Shown: positions 32,077 to 43,802, numbered from the stretch's first letter. The stretch is DNA of 62,694 nt from an uncultured Lactobacillus sp. (GCA_946477855.1 CAMKZU010000010.1:1-62694), one strand, 5' to 3'. Notes: generated from the letters alone by a model not told the origin. Numbers and translations are program-made.

Positions 32077-34356
32077 TTAATGTTGCTTTAATTGCCCATT
32101 CACGTACATTAGTAATTTTTGACTCGGCATTTGCCGTAATTCGTTTACAAAAGAAATCTGTGACTTGGTAGCTTGAAAATATTTCGAATTTGTTAGTTTA
32201 TTTTTGACAGGATTATTAACGCCAAATATTTTATTATCTTCTAACTGAATAAAGTTCAGTTCAAAGAATACTCGCAAAATAAAGAGAATGTTATCGTAAC
32301 TTAATTTTATAAATTTACCGACCTTGCGGTAATCTTGCAGTGTCAGACCAGGGTGAGAGTATATATATTTTAATAAAATTTCAAAATCAGATTTTAGCGG
32401 CAAATGTTGTACTGGCAATTGATCCATAAGAAAGTGTAAATAAAGTTGTTCGTAACTATTGTTCAACGCAAAATTCAATTCTTTTTGATTGTGAGGGACA
32501 TCTAGAAAGACTGCTACTTCACCTTCATTGTCATAATCATTTACCAATGTAATTTTTGCAGGATCAATATCAAATAAACTAGAAGCAGCGATCTTATTTC
32601 TTTTATCAAATAATAAATATCTGTCCGCAAAACCCATCACATATTCTTCATTGCGCAAATCAACAACTGGTTCAGGAACTGCTAATTTTGGTGCAGCAAA
32701 AATGATCCCCTTTATAATGCCTTGCAATTTTATTTGTTTACGAAAACAATTTTCCTGTAGCTCTATGAATAGCTGATCTATATATGGTAAAAGAATTTTT
32801 GTAAGGAACTTCTTGTTAAATCCAACAACATCAACTTTATTATGGTCTTTACTAATGCTTAATTTGATATGATTTTTATCTTTACCCATGTAAAAACAGC
32901 TGTTAATTTTCGGATGAGTTATGCTAAAAATGGGTTTGACATTATCAGTTCCAAAAGGACCAACCTGTTTGATATCAGCTATAATTTGCAAATCAAGATG
33001 AGAAAAAGGTAGTTCACAATCATAATAACGAATATTTTGATCAAAAGTACCCGTAAAACTATCTTCAAATGATTTGCGTAAAGAGGAAATTTTGCTTTCT
33101 CTCATAGACAAGCCACACGCAAAATCGTGACCACCGAATTTAAGAAAAAGTTTATCCTTTAAAGGCTCTAAGGCGTTAAAAAGATTAAAACCATCTACAG
33201 ACCTTCCCGAACCCTTGATAATTCCCTCTTCATTCTTTGTCAGGACTATGGTTGGCTTATGAGTTTTCTCAACTAATTTATTTGCAACTAATCCTAAAAC
33301 CCCTTCATTGAATTTTGGATTATATATAACTAAAGTCTTAGCTCTTTGCCAACCATTATTTTTAATCTGATTAATACAGGATTGATAAACTTCAGCCGTT
33401 AAATTCTTACGTTTATCGTTTAGACCTTCAATCTTGTCTGCTATTTTTTCAGCTTCTTCATCAGTCTCACATAATAGTAAGTCAACGGCTAAACTCGCAT
33501 TATCCAGTCTGCCTACAGCATTCAATCTTGGTGCAATGTTAAAGCCAACATCGGTTTCATCAATGTGCCCCATCTGTAAACCAGCATTTTTTATAAGAGC
33601 CCTTAAGCCTGGCCGCTGAGTTTCGTTAAGCATTTTTAAACCGCGTTTAACGATAATATGACCTTCTCCGGAAACCTTGACCATATCTCCAATGGTGCCA
33701 ATCATTGCCAGTTCCAATAATTCTGGCATTAAATCCTGCATTAAAGCTCGGCAAATAGTATAGGCCACTCCAGCACCACAGTAGTCATCAAACGGATATT
33801 TTTGGCCAGGGTAGTTGCAATGCACTAACGCATAGCTTTCAGGCACTTTATCTTGAAATTTATGATGATCGGTAATTATTGTATCTACGCCCATGCTCTT
33901 AGCGTAGGCTACTTCTTCAACTCCTGTAATGCCATTATCAACAGTTATAATTAATTTTGTACCTTCTGCTACTATGCGCTTATACTCATCTAGATTGGGA
34001 CCATAACCATCACGGAAACGACCGGGTATGAAAAAATTAACGTCTGCGCCCAATATCCCAAGTGTTTCCATCATGATACTTGTCGCAGTGATACCATCTG
34101 CATCATAGTCACCATAAATAGTTATTCTTTCCCCTGCATCAATTGCCTGGTTAATCCTGTCAACAGCTTTTTTCATATCGTGCATTAAGTAAGGGTCTGC
34201 CAAGTCATCTTCAGTCGCATTAAACCAAAAATCAATTTTTGGCGCAGTATTTATTCCGCGCAAAGAAAGCAGCTTAGCCGTAAGCGGACTAAGCTGATAC
34301 TTTTCTATCAATTCTGGAGCTAATTCTTCATTTTTGCGCTCATGCCATTCAATCAT
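32077..34356 (-). CDS. recJ: Single-stranded-DNA-specific exonuclease RecJ
   Basis: 759 residues. DHH/DHHA1-family nuclease; motifs DYDADGITAT (motif I), VDNGITG and TDHHKFQ (motif III) hold the metal-binding Asp and His residues, and DYCGAGVAYTICRAL and FGGHDFACGLSM follow. RecJ degrades single-stranded DNA 5' to 3' in mismatch repair and recombination. The C-terminal 200 residues carry the extra Firmicute RecJ domain. Between lepA upstream (30 bp) and apt downstream, all minus, probably one transcript. Confidence 0.94.
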   Translation of the reverse strand: MIEWHERKNEELAPELIEKYQLSPLTAKLLSLRGINTAPKIDFWFNATEDDLADPYLMHDMKKAVDRINQAIDAGERITIYGDYDADGITATSIMMETLGILGADVNFFIPGRFRDGYGPNLDEYKRIVAEGTKLIITVDNGITGVEEVAYAKSMGVDTIITDHHKFQDKVPESYALVHCNYPGQKYPFDDYCGAGVAYTICRALMQDLMPELLELAMIGTIGDMVKVSGEGHIIVKRGLKMLNETQRPGLRALIKNAGLQMGHIDETDVGFNIAPRLNAVGRLDNASLAVDLLLCETDEEAEKIADKIEGLNDKRKNLTAEVYQSCINQIKNNGWQRAKTLVIYNPKFNEGVLGLVANKLVEKTHKPTIVLTKNEEGIIKGSGRSVDGFNLFNALEPLKDKLFLKFGGHDFACGLSMRESKISSLRKSFEDSFTGTFDQNIRYYDCELPFSHLDLQIIADIKQVGPFGTDNVKPIFSITHPKINSCFYMGKDKNHIKLSISKDHNKVDVVGFNKKFLTKILLPYIDQLFIELQENCFRKQIKLQGIIKGIIFAAPKLAVPEPVVDLRNEEYVMGFADRYLLFDKRNKIAASSLFDIDPAKITLVNDYDNEGEVAVFLDVPHNQKELNFALNNSYEQLYLHFLMDQLPVQHLPLKSDFEILLKYIYSHPGLTLQDYRKVGKFIKLSYDNILFILRVFFELNFIQLEDNKIFGVNNPVKNKLTNSKYFQATKSQISFVNELRQMPSQKLLMYVNGQLKQH

Positions 34357-34386
34357 TAATTAATTTTGCCTTTTTGTAATTCTTTC

Positions 34387-36225
34387 TTATTTCGAGTTCA
34401 AGTCATCATCATTCATTTTTAAAACAGCCATAAATGCGTCTTGAGGAATTTCAACATGACCTACTGCTTTCATCCGCTTTTTACCTCTCTTTTGTTTTTC
34501 GAGAAGCTTTGCCCTTCGATCCGGATCACCCGTATGAATTTTCCAAGTGACGTCTTTGCGGTATGGCTTTACAGTTGCTCGCGAAATTATTTTTGCTCCA
34601 ATTGCTCCTTGAATATCAACTTCAAAGTTTTGTCTAGGAATTAACTTCTTAAGCATTGAGGTCATTTGTCGCGCTCTATTTTGAGCTTCATCACGGTGAG
34701 CAATGAAACTAAGAGCATCAACCACTTGTTTATTCAACAAAATATCAATTTTAACTAAATCAGTTGCCCGATAGCCCGTAATTTCATAATCAAGTGAGGC
34801 ATAACCTTTAGTAGAAGATTTTAAATCATCAAAAAAATCATAAATAATTTCAGCTAGCGGCATATTGTAAATTACGTTAACCCTATATTTGTCTAAATAG
34901 TCCATTGTCACAAACTCGCCACGTTTGCGTTGACATAATTCCATCACAGGACCGACAAAATCATTCGGAACCATTACTTCTGCTTTAACAAAAGGTTCCT
35001 GCACTTCCTTATATTCACCTGCAGACGGTAAATCAGAAGGATTATCAATTACTTTGGTTGTGCCGTCATTCATAATCGCATGATAATCAACAGAAGGGGC
35101 AGTCATAATCAAGTCTAGGTCAAATTCCTGCTCTAGTCTTTCCTGCACCACATCCATATGGAGTAAACCTAAAAAGCCGCACCTAAAACCAAAGCCAAGA
35201 GCAGTCGAAGTTTCAGGTTCAAACTCTAGAGCAGCATCATTTAGCTGCAGTTTTTGCAAAGCTTCTTTAAGGTCGTCATATTTGGAATTATCAACTGGAT
35301 ACATACCAGAATATACCATTGGTGGTATTTGGCGATAACCAGGAAGTGGTTCAGCTGTTGGATTTTCAGCAGAAGTAATGGTATCACCAACACGAGTTTC
35401 ACGAACAGATTTGATATTTGCTGTCAGATAGCCAACATCCCCAGCAATCAAAATATCTTTTTTAACTGGATGTGGACTTGATACTCCAACTTCCGTAACT
35501 TCATATTCTTTGCCGGTATTCATAATTTTTATTTTATCGCCGGGTTTAACCGTACCTTCTTCAATCCGTACAGATAAAACAACACCACGATAGTCATCAT
35601 ATTTTGAATCAAAAATTAGTGCCTTAAGTGGATCTTGCAAATTACCCTGCGGTGCAGGAATATCTTTAACTATCCGCTCAAGCAATTCTTTAATTCCTTG
35701 ACCAGTTTTACCGGAAACTTCAACAGCGTCGGAAGCATCTAACCCCAACATTTCTGTAATTTCTTCTTTAGCTTGCTCCGGATTAGCGGATGGCAAATCA
35801 ATCTTGTTAATTACAGGCATTATTTCCAAATCATCATCAATTGCTAAGTATGTATTTGCCAAAGTTTGGGCTTGCACACCTTGCGAAGCATCTACAACTA
35901 ACAGTGCACCTTCACAAGCCGCTAAGGAACGGGAAACCTCATAAGAAAAATCCACGTGTCCTGGGGTATCAATTAGATGAAAAATGTAGTCTCCGCCATC
36001 TTGAGCATGATATTTAATTTCTACTGAGTTCATCTTGATGGTGATGCCGCGTTGGCGTTCCAGCGGCATATCGTCTAACATCTGATTTTTTAATTGGCGT
36101 TCAGATACCGTGTCAGTCAATTCTAAAATGCGATCGGCAATCGTAGACTTACCATGATCAATATGAGCTACAATGGAAAAATTGCGAATATGTTTTTGGT
36201 AATCTTGTAATTTTGTTATGTCCAT
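34387..36225 (-). CDS. lepA: Elongation factor 4 (LepA)
   Basis: Ribosome-back-translocating GTPase, 612 residues. G1 [10 protein letters not shown]3 DTPGHVDF, G4 NKIDLP are intact, and the LepA-specific C-terminal domain ends with [33 protein letters not shown]. The last part is the loop that reaches the tRNA site. It precedes recJ on the minus strand with 30 bp between; the ABC genes upstream end 174 bp before. Highly conserved, start supported by the canonical N-terminus. Confidence 0.97.
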   Translation of the reverse strand: MDITKLQDYQKHIRNFSIVAHIDHGKSTIADRILELTDTVSERQLKNQMLDDMPLERQRGITIKMNSVEIKYHAQDGGDYIFHLIDTPGHVDFSYEVSRSLAACEGALLVVDASQGVQAQTLANTYLAIDDDLEIMPVINKIDLPSANPEQAKEEITEMLGLDASDAVEVSGKTGQGIKELLERIVKDIPAPQGNLQDPLKALIFDSKYDDYRGVVLSVRIEEGTVKPGDKIKIMNTGKEYEVTEVGVSSPHPVKKDILIAGDVGYLTANIKSVRETRVGDTITSAENPTAEPLPGYRQIPPMVYSGMYPVDNSKYDDLKEALQKLQLNDAALEFEPETSTALGFGFRCGFLGLLHMDVVQERLEQEFDLDLIMTAPSVDYHAIMNDGTTKVIDNPSDLPSAGEYKEVQEPFVKAEVMVPNDFVGPVMELCQRKRGEFVTMDYLDKYRVNVIYNMPLAEIIYDFFDDLKSSTKGYASLDYEITGYRATDLVKIDILLNKQVVDALSFIAHRDEAQNRARQMTSMLKKLIPRQNFEVDIQGAIGAKIISRATVKPYRKDVTWKIHTGDPDRRAKLLEKQKRGKKRMKAVGHVEIPQDAFMAVLKMNDDDLNSK

Positions 36226-36398
36226 AAATAATTTGCACCCTTTACTCTATCTTTACTATTATAACAAAGTAAATGAAACAGTTAAAAGCAATTAAGTAAA
36301 AAGTAGAGGTAGTCAAAACTATTTTATTAATTAGATTTGTTTTTCTATTTGATAAAAAATTTGGGGATTTTTGTACTAATTTTATTTGTAAATTATAT

Positions 36399-37985
36399 TT
36401 AAAACCTATCTCCTTTATTTAAATAAATCGTTTTGTCAAACTTATTTTGAATCTTCTGATTCAAATTGTGCGCTATCATAAATACCGTAACAGGACTATT
36501 AAGAATATTGTTAATTATTACCGCACTATTTTCTTCATCTATTGCCGAAGTACCTTCGTCAATTAACAAAAATTGATTTTCGTGAATCTCTGACCGAGCT
36601 AAAACTATTTTTTGCCTTTGTCCCCCAGACACATTCAAATTATTTAAGTTAATAATTGTCTCTTCTTTTGCAGCAAATTTATTAAGGTCCTGATTAAAAC
36701 AGGTATTTTTAATTACTTGGTTTAGATTTTCTTCTAGATCTTTATTAAACATTGTTATATTGTCCTTGATACTAACGGGAAACAAAACGGGAAATTGAGG
36801 AATATAACCTAACTTTAAGTTTTCCGGATTAAGCTTGGTTTTATTCTGATCAAAAAAATTCACCGCACCAGTTGTAGGTTTCAATATACCCAAAAGCAAT
36901 TTAAAGAAAGTAGTCTTGCCACTACCAGAATCACCAATTAATAAAACTTTTTCATGTGGTTTAATAGTGATATCTGGAAAAGTTAGTTTTTGACCGTTAG
37001 AAAAAATATAGCTTAAGTTGTGGGTCTGCAAACTTATAGGCTCTATACCCTCTGTTACATCAGTCACTGGAACACGATATTTGGCAATTTTCTGATTTAA
37101 TTGACCAGCAGAAGAAATTTGTCCAACTTCATTTGTAAGACTCTGTAATGCTTCTAATAAATTTGCACTAAAATTTTCAACGGTAACGATCACGCCAAAG
37201 GGAATAATTTTCTGTGTAATTAACAGAGCAGTGCCAAGCAATAGAAAGAAATTTAACAAAACTGAACTTGCTTTATTCAAAACTGATAAGAATTGCATAG
37301 TCTTTGTGCGGTTAATATTTGCTTTTTCTAGTTTTTTCGAAGCTTTTGCCATTACAATTGAAAGTTTTTTTCCAGCCATAAAATTTTGCAAGTCAGTTAA
37401 TCCATCCAACCAATTTTCTGCAGTTTTTAAATATGACGCGTTAGCTGAAGATAAATTTCGAACAGCTTTTCGCAAGGGTTTTCGTAAAAGGCGGGGGAGC
37501 AACAAATTTAAGCTGCCTAAAAATAATACTATTATTAACAAGCTCCAATGAAATGACCAGAGGGCTAAGATAACAAAAAGAATTTGCGCAGCATAATACG
37601 GAATATCAGTATAAATGCTCAAAGAAGAGGATTTAATTAAGTTAAGATCATTTGTGAGTATGTTTTGTACTTTATTTGGACTGTGGTGAGCGTAATCATT
37701 AAAAAAATGGGCAATAATTTCTGCTCTTACTTGATGATTATATTGTTGAATTTGTTTTTCAATTAAATACTGACACAAATTCATGCCTAAATAACTAGCA
37801 AAATATAAAAGTAACACGATTAGGCAAAACAAAAGAAACTCATTTATCATTCTTTTGCGAATGAAAGAAAAGATATACGTACTGATATAACTTGTACCAA
37901 TAACTAAGCCAGAAGTAATAAATTCTAGTAGTAAAATGACTATCATTCTAACTTTATTAGTTGAATACAATCCTTTAAACGTCAT
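36399..37985 (-). CDS. ABC exporter half, ATPase-permease fusion (subunit B)
   Basis: About 528 residues: N-terminal six-helix membrane domain (residues 1-300) then the nucleotide-binding domain with Walker A GDSGSGKTT, Q-loop region IPQFPVLFP, signature NVSGGQRQK, Walker B LLIDEGTSAID and switch His IAHN. The longer frame reaches 38012 but the ATG at 37985 has GAGGTGA before it. It overlaps the partner gene by 11 bases, so the two form one heterodimeric exporter. Both nucleotide sites look catalytically competent. Substrate unknown; multidrug or peptide efflux are typical. Confidence 0.88.
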   Translation of the reverse strand: MTFKGLYSTNKVRMIVILLLEFITSGLVIGTSYISTYIFSFIRKRMINEFLLFCLIVLLLYFASYLGMNLCQYLIEKQIQQYNHQVRAEIIAHFFNDYAHHSPNKVQNILTNDLNLIKSSSLSIYTDIPYYAAQILFVILALWSFHWSLLIIVLFLGSLNLLLPRLLRKPLRKAVRNLSSANASYLKTAENWLDGLTDLQNFMAGKKLSIVMAKASKKLEKANINRTKTMQFLSVLNKASSVLLNFFLLLGTALLITQKIIPFGVIVTVENFSANLLEALQSLTNEVGQISSAGQLNQKIAKYRVPVTDVTEGIEPISLQTHNLSYIFSNGQKLTFPDITIKPHEKVLLIGDSGSGKTTFFKLLLGILKPTTGAVNFFDQNKTKLNPENLKLGYIPQFPVLFPVSIKDNITMFNKDLEENLNQVIKNTCFNQDLNKFAAKEETIINLNNLNVSGGQRQKIVLARSEIHENQFLLIDEGTSAIDEENSAVIINNILNSPVTVFMIAHNLNQKIQNKFDKTIYLNKGDRF

Positions 37986-39600
37986 AATTAGCTTCACCTC
38001 GATTAGGGTCAATATTTATCACTCTATCAAACAATTTTTTAGTATCTTCAGTAAGATTATGAGCAATAACTATAATAGTTTGATCACTATTCAAAAGATT
38101 ACTAATTATTTTGTTGGTTGCATTCTCATCAATGGCACTAGTAGACTCATCCGCTAAAATTACGGGCTTATTTTGGATCTCGTTACGTGCTAAAACAATC
38201 TTTTGTCTTTGACCACCAGAAAGATTATTTTTGTCAACATCAGCCAGCGTTTCTAGGCCAGCGGGAAAGGCAGCCAAATCTGACTCCAATTGAACTGATT
38301 TTACATATCTTTCAACAGCTTTATCTAATTTACTATTGAACATGGTAATATTTTCCTTGATAGATGCTGGAAATAGAAAATTGTCTTGCGCTAGATAACT
38401 TATTTGACTGCAACTAACTTTAACCTTGTTTCCTTTCTTATCACAAAAACATATTTGCCCACTAGTGGGCTTTAACTTACCCAAAAGTAGCTTAAACAGA
38501 GTCGATTTACCAGAACCGCTTCTGCCCTGCAATAGAATCTTCTCTCCCCTTCTTATAGTTATGTCAGGATAAGAAATTTCCCTGTTATTAGGATATTTAT
38601 ACTTTAAATTTCTAGTTTTAATTGTAGAAAAATTTGTTTCATTTGAGTATTCGACCGATATTTCTCTTTGCAATTTATTTAGTTGTTGGTTAATATTTTT
38701 AGTTGACTGCATTCTTGTTAATGCCGTAGTAATAGTCAACGCTGCATTAAAAATACTAGATGCAAAAGTACCTGCGGCAATGATCGTACCGAAAGAAACA
38801 ATTTTAGCAAAAAATAATATTGTTGCTAGGAAAGTCACAGCTACTTGAGAAAAAGAATTTGCGCAGCCATTAATAAACTGCGCTAGTCCCATGACTTTTT
38901 GCCTGTCAACATAAGTCTGCACCAAATCCGTTCCCTTTTTTGTCAAATAATGATTGAAGGCATCAAAGGCCAAGTATCGTCTTAATTCAGCCAGACCATT
39001 AAACCACTGAAAAATTGTATTTAAATATTTTTTATTTTGCTCAGAAATTTTTCTAGTCGCTTTATTAGCAGCTTTACGCGTTAATTTTGGTATCATTAAA
39101 GTGACAAAGACCAAACAAATCACTAATACAGCTATTGACCAATGAAACATGACTAAAGCAATGGTCGAAGTAACCATTACAAAAATGGAGCTAAGTATAC
39201 GCAAAACCTGATTACCATATTGATCGGTTAATAACTGCAAATTATTATTTAAACTATTTATCATTGCTCCTGTAGAATCAGATTCACTATGGAAATAATG
39301 CTTAACCAGCTTTTTTCTGATCAAGCCAATATATTGTTGCAGTTGTTTACTGTATAGCCACGTTGCCACAGAATTAATTATAAAGGCCACTAATCCTGTG
39401 ATTAGACTAAGTAAAATAAAGTACAGAAACTGAGTGAAATGACTTTTACTCAGACTATTATAAGCAAACTTAATAACGTATGAGCTGAAGGCAGAACCAC
39501 AGCCATAAATTACCACTAAAAATACGATCAAAATTGAATTTAAAACATTTGCTTTTATTAAGTTACTTAATTTCATTTTTATTGCCCATATCATTAACAA
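37975..39600 (-). CDS. ABC exporter half, ATPase-permease fusion (subunit A)
   Basis: 541 residues: six membrane helices then the ATP domain with QGRSGSGKS (Walker A), signature NLSGGQRQK, Walker B VILADESTSAID, switch His IAHN. Both ABC halves keep the catalytic Glu of Walker B. First gene of the pair; the partner follows at 37985. A terminator near 39.7 kb isolates it from dnaJ upstream. Start ATG shown at 39600; a downstream in-frame ATG (MKLSNLIKAN) is an alternative. Confidence 0.86.
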   Translation of the reverse strand: MLMIWAIKMKLSNLIKANVLNSILIVFLVVIYGCGSAFSSYVIKFAYNSLSKSHFTQFLYFILLSLITGLVAFIINSVATWLYSKQLQQYIGLIRKKLVKHYFHSESDSTGAMINSLNNNLQLLTDQYGNQVLRILSSIFVMVTSTIALVMFHWSIAVLVICLVFVTLMIPKLTRKAANKATRKISEQNKKYLNTIFQWFNGLAELRRYLAFDAFNHYLTKKGTDLVQTYVDRQKVMGLAQFINGCANSFSQVAVTFLATILFFAKIVSFGTIIAAGTFASSIFNAALTITTALTRMQSTKNINQQLNKLQREISVEYSNETNFSTIKTRNLKYKYPNNREISYPDITIRRGEKILLQGRSGSGKSTLFKLLLGKLKPTSGQICFCDKKGNKVKVSCSQISYLAQDNFLFPASIKENITMFNSKLDKAVERYVKSVQLESDLAAFPAGLETLADVDKNNLSGGQRQKIVLARNEIQNKPVILADESTSAIDENATNKIISNLLNSDQTIIVIAHNLTEDTKKLFDRVINIDPNRGEANYDV

Positions 39601-39681
39601 ATTATTAAATATTTATTACATTATAGCGCGTAAAAATTTAAAATCAATTAAATCAGAAAAAACTAATTCTAGACCAAGAAA

Positions 39682-39715
39682 AAAAGACATTGAGCTATAC
39701 TGCTCAGTGTCTTTT
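39682..39715. terminator. Bidirectional terminator upstream of the ABC pair
   Basis: 14-bp stem AAAAGACATTGAGC / GCTCAGTGTCTTTT with one mismatch, 6-base loop. Confidence 0.9.
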
Positions 39716-39883
39716 CATATACATTTTCTTCTTTGTCTTGATATTATTTATTCTTTATAACTAGACTTTGGTAATTGATGACACTAAATATTCAATTAGT
39801 CCCACAAAAAATCATTTTCCCGAACTTAGAGGTCTCCCACCAAATTTGAAAAATTAGTCCTTTAGTTAAACTTTCAATTAATA

Positions 39884-40059
39884 CTAATAATATCTTATAA
39901 TACCATTTTTATCTGGCTTTCCATTCTCTTTAAAAAGCCTAATATAATCTTTGAATTCTTTTTTACCCAACAAGGTGCGTCAGGTTTAATAGTCAAGTCA
40001 GATCCATTTTTACACCAGTATTTATAACCTTTTGGGCAACTCAACATCATAATTCCCAT
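39884..40059 (-). pseudogene. Frameshifted small gene remnant with a Cys-rich segment
   Basis: From an ATG at 40059 the frame reads CPKGYKYWCKNGSDLTIKPDAPCWVKK, then changes; a one-base shift at an A-run lets EFKDYIRLFKENGKPDKNGIIRYY follow to a stop at 39884. Both pieces read like one real small protein. The first in-frame stop, without the shift, is at 39895. A zinc-ribbon-like cysteine pattern is visible. Either a decayed gene or an assembly error. No ribosome binding site is clear. The rest of 39601-40098 holds only the terminator. Confidence 0.45.
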
Positions 40060-40098
40060 TTTTAAAGACCATCATTTACAGTAATAATAGCATAATTT

Positions 40099-41241
40099 TT
40101 ATTGCAACTTTTCCTTTAATCTCTCAAAGAATCCTTTTTCTTGTGGTGTTATTGAACCACCACCGGCTTTAACGAAATCAACCAGAGCCTGTTTCTGTTT
40201 TTCATTAATTGATTTTGGAATCTGTACTTGAACAGTAGTTATTTGATCACCATTACCATTGCCACGTATGTATGGAACACCCTCACCGTGTAAAGTAAAT
40301 TCCTTATTAGGTTGTGTACCAGCAGGAATTTTCAACTTCTTTTCTCCATGCACAGTCTTAACATTAATTTCATCACCTAAAGTGGCCTGCGCAAATGAAA
40401 TTGGAACAGTAGTATAAATAGTAGTTCCTTTACGTTCGAAATCCTTTGATGGCTTAATACGATAACTGATATAAAGGTCACCATAAGGGCCACCATTTTT
40501 ACCTGCTTCTCCCTGGCCTTCATAACGTAATTGTTGACCATTATCAATTCCGGCTGGAATATTAACTTCGATAGTGTTTTTGCCATCAATTACGCCTTTG
40601 CCATGACAAGTTTGGCAAGGATGCTCAATAATTACACCTTTGCCGTGACATTTATCACAAACTGTCTGACGACGAATAACTCCCAACATAGATTTTTGGG
40701 TGATGGTCATATAACCAGTACCATTACATTTATCACAAGTTATTGGGTGTGTGCCTTTTTCTGCCCCATTCCCTTTGCAAGTTGGGCAAGTTTCGCTCCT
40801 AGTGTATGAAACTTGCGTCTTTTTGCCGGTAATAGCATCCATGAAGTCAATGGACAAGGTATAGTCTAAGTCTTCACCACGAGTTGGTGCTGTCGGGTTG
40901 GCGCGGCGCTGATTAGCTCCTGTTGCACCACCGAAGAAATCATTAAAAATATCTCCAAAATCACCAAAGCCACCAAAATCACTATATCCTTGACCTGCAC
41001 CACCAAAGCCACCTTGACCATTAACCCCGGCCGATCCAAACTGATCATATTGTGCTTTCTTTTGCTTGTCATGCAAAACTTCGTAAGCTTCATTAACCTT
41101 CTTATACTTTTCCTCAGCACCCGGTTCATGGTTTAAATCAGGGTGGTATTTTTTGGCAAGTTTACGATAAGCAGAGGTAATTTCCTTATCACTGGCATTG
41201 CGATCAACACCAAGAACGCTATAGTAATCTTCTTGTGCCAT
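40099..41241 (-). CDS. dnaJ: Chaperone protein DnaJ
   Basis: Hsp40 co-chaperone, 380 residues. J-domain with HPD at 33-35, Gly/Phe-rich linker (about 75-105), four CxxCxGxG zinc motifs ([32 protein letters not shown]) and the C-terminal substrate-binding domain. Works with DnaK and GrpE in protein folding and heat shock. Follows dnaK with an RNA hairpin in the 80-bp gap. Last gene of the hrcA operon. Confidence 0.97.
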   Translation of the reverse strand: MAQEDYYSVLGVDRNASDKEITSAYRKLAKKYHPDLNHEPGAEEKYKKVNEAYEVLHDKQKKAQYDQFGSAGVNGQGGFGGAGQGYSDFGGFGDFGDIFNDFFGGATGANQRRANPTAPTRGEDLDYTLSIDFMDAITGKKTQVSYTRSETCPTCKGNGAEKGTHPITCDKCNGTGYMTITQKSMLGVIRRQTVCDKCHGKGVIIEHPCQTCHGKGVIDGKNTIEVNIPAGIDNGQQLRYEGQGEAGKNGGPYGDLYISYRIKPSKDFERKGTTIYTTVPISFAQATLGDEINVKTVHGEKKLKIPAGTQPNKEFTLHGEGVPYIRGNGNGDQITTVQVQIPKSINEKQKQALVDFVKAGGGSITPQEKGFFERLKEKLQ

Positions 41242-41265
41242 CTATAAGCTCCTTAACTTTACAAA

Positions 41266-41299
41266 AGAAAAGAACTACTTTTCCTGGCAGTTCTTTTCT
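41266..41299 (-). terminator. Hairpin between dnaK and dnaJ
   Basis: Perfect 11-bp stem AGAAAAGAACT / AGTTCTTTTCT with 12-base loop, followed on the minus strand by a T-rich but broken run. It may be a partial terminator or an RNA processing site that lowers dnaJ expression relative to dnaK. Confidence 0.6.
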
Positions 41300-41321
41300 A
41301 ATTTATTCAATTATAAACCCT

Positions 41322-43184
41322 TTACTTATCTGGGTCTACCTTATGAAACTCGCCTTCACCTGCAGAACCACTACCTGAATTACCATCTTGGGATCCAGGA
41401 TTTTGTGGTCCTGACTGAGGTCCAGCCTGTCCTTGTGCACCTTGAGCCCCACCATTAGCTTGGTACAATTTGACTGCTAAGTCTTGAGCAACTTTGGATA
41501 ATTCATCCTTCTTAGACTTCATTTCATCCAAATTGTTGTCTTTTTGTGCCTTCTTCAAAGCATCAAGTGCATCTTGTACTTTCTTAGTGTCGTCATCAGA
41601 TACCTTGCCTTTGACATCCTTCAAAGTCTTTTCTGTTGAGAAGATTAATTGGTCGACTTCATTACGAAGGTCAACTTCTTCTTTCTTCTTCTTATCCTCT
41701 TCAGCATGTTCTTCAGCTTCTTTTTGCATCTTCTTAATTTCTTCATCGGATAAACCGGATGAACTCTTGATAGTAATCTTTTGTTCTTTACCGGTTCCCA
41801 TATCCTTAGCAGAAACATTAACGATACCGTTCTTGTCAATATCAAAAGTAACTTGAATTTGTGGCACGCCACGGGGAGCTGCAGGAATATCAGTTAATTC
41901 GAAACGACCTAAAGTCTTGTCATCAGCAGCCATTGGACGTTCACCTTGCAAAACGTGTACGTCAACAGCAGGTTGATTGTCGGCAGCAGTAGAAAAGATT
42001 TGACTCTTGGATGTCGGGATTGTCGTATTCTTTTCAATTAACTTGGTGAATACACCACCCATAGTTTCAATACCTAGAGAAAGTGGAGTAACATCGAGTA
42101 AAACAACATCCTTAACGTCACCAGAAATGACACCACCTTGAATGGCAGCACCTAAAGCAACAGCTTCGTCTGGGTTAATCGAGTGATCAGGCTCTTTACC
42201 AGCCCACTTCTTAACTGCATCCTGAACAGCAGGAATACGGGTTGAACCACCATTCAAAATAACTTTATCAATGTCATTAACTGTTAATTCAGCATCTTTT
42301 AACGCATTATCAAACGGAATCTTAGTCTTTTCAACTAAGTCAGAAGTTAATTCATCAAATTTTGCCCTAGTTAAGTCTGCTTCTAGGTGTAATGGACCGG
42401 ATTCACCAGCAGAAATGAATGGTAATGAAATATGAGTCGAAGATACACCAGAAAGATCTTTCTTAGCCTTTTCAGCAGCATCCTTTAACCTTTGTAAAGC
42501 CATTTTATCTTTAGAAAGGTCAACACCATTTTCATCTTTAAAGTTCTTAATCAACCAATCAATAATCTTGTTATCGAAATCGTCACCACCAAGGTGAGTA
42601 TCACCATTAGTTGAAAGTACTTGAAAGACGCCGTCACCTAATTGCAAAACGGAAACATCAAAAGTACCACCACCAAGGTCGTAAACTAAAACTTTTTCGT
42701 CTTCAGCATCTTTGTCAAGACCGTAAGCAAGTGAAGATGCAGTAGGTTCGTTAATGATTCTCTTAACATCAAGGCCAGCAATTTTACCAGCATCCTTAGT
42801 AGCTTGACGTTGGGCGTCATTAAAGTATGCAGGAACTGTAATCACGGCTTCTGTTACTTTTTCGCCTAAATAATCCTCGGAGAATTTCTTGATATATTGC
42901 AAAATCATAGCGGAAATTTCTTGAGGTGTGTAGGCTTTATCTCCAATCTTGACCTTATAATCAGCTTCACCCATGTGGCGCTTAATTGAAGAAATAGTAT
43001 TAGGATTAGTAATTGCTTGTCTCTTAGCAACCTCACCGACTTGAATTTCTCCATCCTTAAAAGCTACAACTGAAGGAGTTGTCCGATTTCCTTCTGGGTT
43101 AGTAATAATTTTTGGTTCCTTACCCTCAAGAACAGCAACCGCTGAGTTGGTAGTTCCGAGGTCAATTCCGATAACTTTTGACAT
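41322..43184 (-). CDS. dnaK: Chaperone protein DnaK (Hsp70)
   Basis: 620 residues from the ATG at 43184 (GAAAGGAAG upstream; a longer frame adds 6 residues without such a site). N-terminal ATPase: [25 protein letters not shown] and [11 protein letters not shown]; then the substrate-binding domain and a Gln/Gly-rich C-terminal tail ([11 protein letters not shown]) near the end. ATP-driven folding of exposed hydrophobic peptides. Third gene of hrcA-grpE-dnaK-dnaJ. Confidence 0.98.
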   Translation of the reverse strand: MSKVIGIDLGTTNSAVAVLEGKEPKIITNPEGNRTTPSVVAFKDGEIQVGEVAKRQAITNPNTISSIKRHMGEADYKVKIGDKAYTPQEISAMILQYIKKFSEDYLGEKVTEAVITVPAYFNDAQRQATKDAGKIAGLDVKRIINEPTASSLAYGLDKDAEDEKVLVYDLGGGTFDVSVLQLGDGVFQVLSTNGDTHLGGDDFDNKIIDWLIKNFKDENGVDLSKDKMALQRLKDAAEKAKKDLSGVSSTHISLPFISAGESGPLHLEADLTRAKFDELTSDLVEKTKIPFDNALKDAELTVNDIDKVILNGGSTRIPAVQDAVKKWAGKEPDHSINPDEAVALGAAIQGGVISGDVKDVVLLDVTPLSLGIETMGGVFTKLIEKNTTIPTSKSQIFSTAADNQPAVDVHVLQGERPMAADDKTLGRFELTDIPAAPRGVPQIQVTFDIDKNGIVNVSAKDMGTGKEQKITIKSSSGLSDEEIKKMQKEAEEHAEEDKKKKEEVDLRNEVDQLIFSTEKTLKDVKGKVSDDDTKKVQDALDALKKAQKDNNLDEMKSKKDELSKVAQDLAVKLYQANGGAQGAQGQAGPQSGPQNPGSQDGNSGSGSAGEGEFHKVDPDK

Positions 43185-43202
43185 TGATATGCTTCCTTTC
43201 AA

Positions 43203-43790
43203 TTATTGTGCTACAACAACCATTGCTGGTCTTAAAGTACGATCTTTGTATAAATAACCTTTTTGCAAAACTCGCACAACATGATCTTTTTGATCATCAT
43301 TTTCAGCCGCAACGGTTTGAACAGCCTGATGTAAATTAGGATCAAATTTTACACCTTCAGCTGTAATTTCACTGATTCCGTGATCTCTCATCGCTTTAAC
43401 CAGTGAATCAAGGGTCATTTGTACACCCTTTTTAAGTTGCTTTGATGCTTCGTCATCAACTTTGGTAGCTAAAGCTCTTTCTAAATTGTCCATTGCTGGC
43501 AGAACATCTTTAGCCAAAGACTGTGATTCATATTTAATAAGTTGTGCTCTCTCGTTATTATAACGATTTTGCATATTTTGCATTTCCGCTTGGCTGCGCA
43601 AAAACTTATCTTCAAGATCATCTTTTTCTTTTTGCAACTGAGTCAAATTGTGCTGTAATTTACTTTCCAAAGATTCGGGTTTCTTTTTTTCGTTAGCCTT
43701 ATCTTGAGAATCCTTTTTAGCTCCCTTTGATTCAGTTGTTTCTTTTTGCTCTTTTTTTGAATTTTTACTATTATTTTCTTCTTTACTCAC
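43203..43790 (-). CDS. grpE: Nucleotide exchange factor GrpE
   Basis: 195 residues. Long charged coiled coil (about 1-100, with Lys/Glu-rich repeats), then the conserved beta part: [37 protein letters not shown] and the end [22 protein letters not shown]. Releases ADP from DnaK. Between hrcA and dnaK, 12 and 18 bp away. Unusually polar N-terminus but typical of lactobacilli. Confidence 0.96.
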   Translation of the reverse strand: MSKEENNSKNSKKEQKETTESKGAKKDSQDKANEKKKPESLESKLQHNLTQLQKEKDDLEDKFLRSQAEMQNMQNRYNNERAQLIKYESQSLAKDVLPAMDNLERALATKVDDEASKQLKKGVQMTLDSLVKAMRDHGISEITAEGVKFDPNLHQAVQTVAAENDDQKDHVVRVLQKGYLYKDRTLRPAMVVVAQ

Positions 43791-43802
43791 GGCTAACCTC
43801 CT

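Noticed and set aside
36399-39600. Bacteriocin export system
   Set aside because: The ABC halves lack a peptidase domain and no precursor peptide gene with a leader is nearby.
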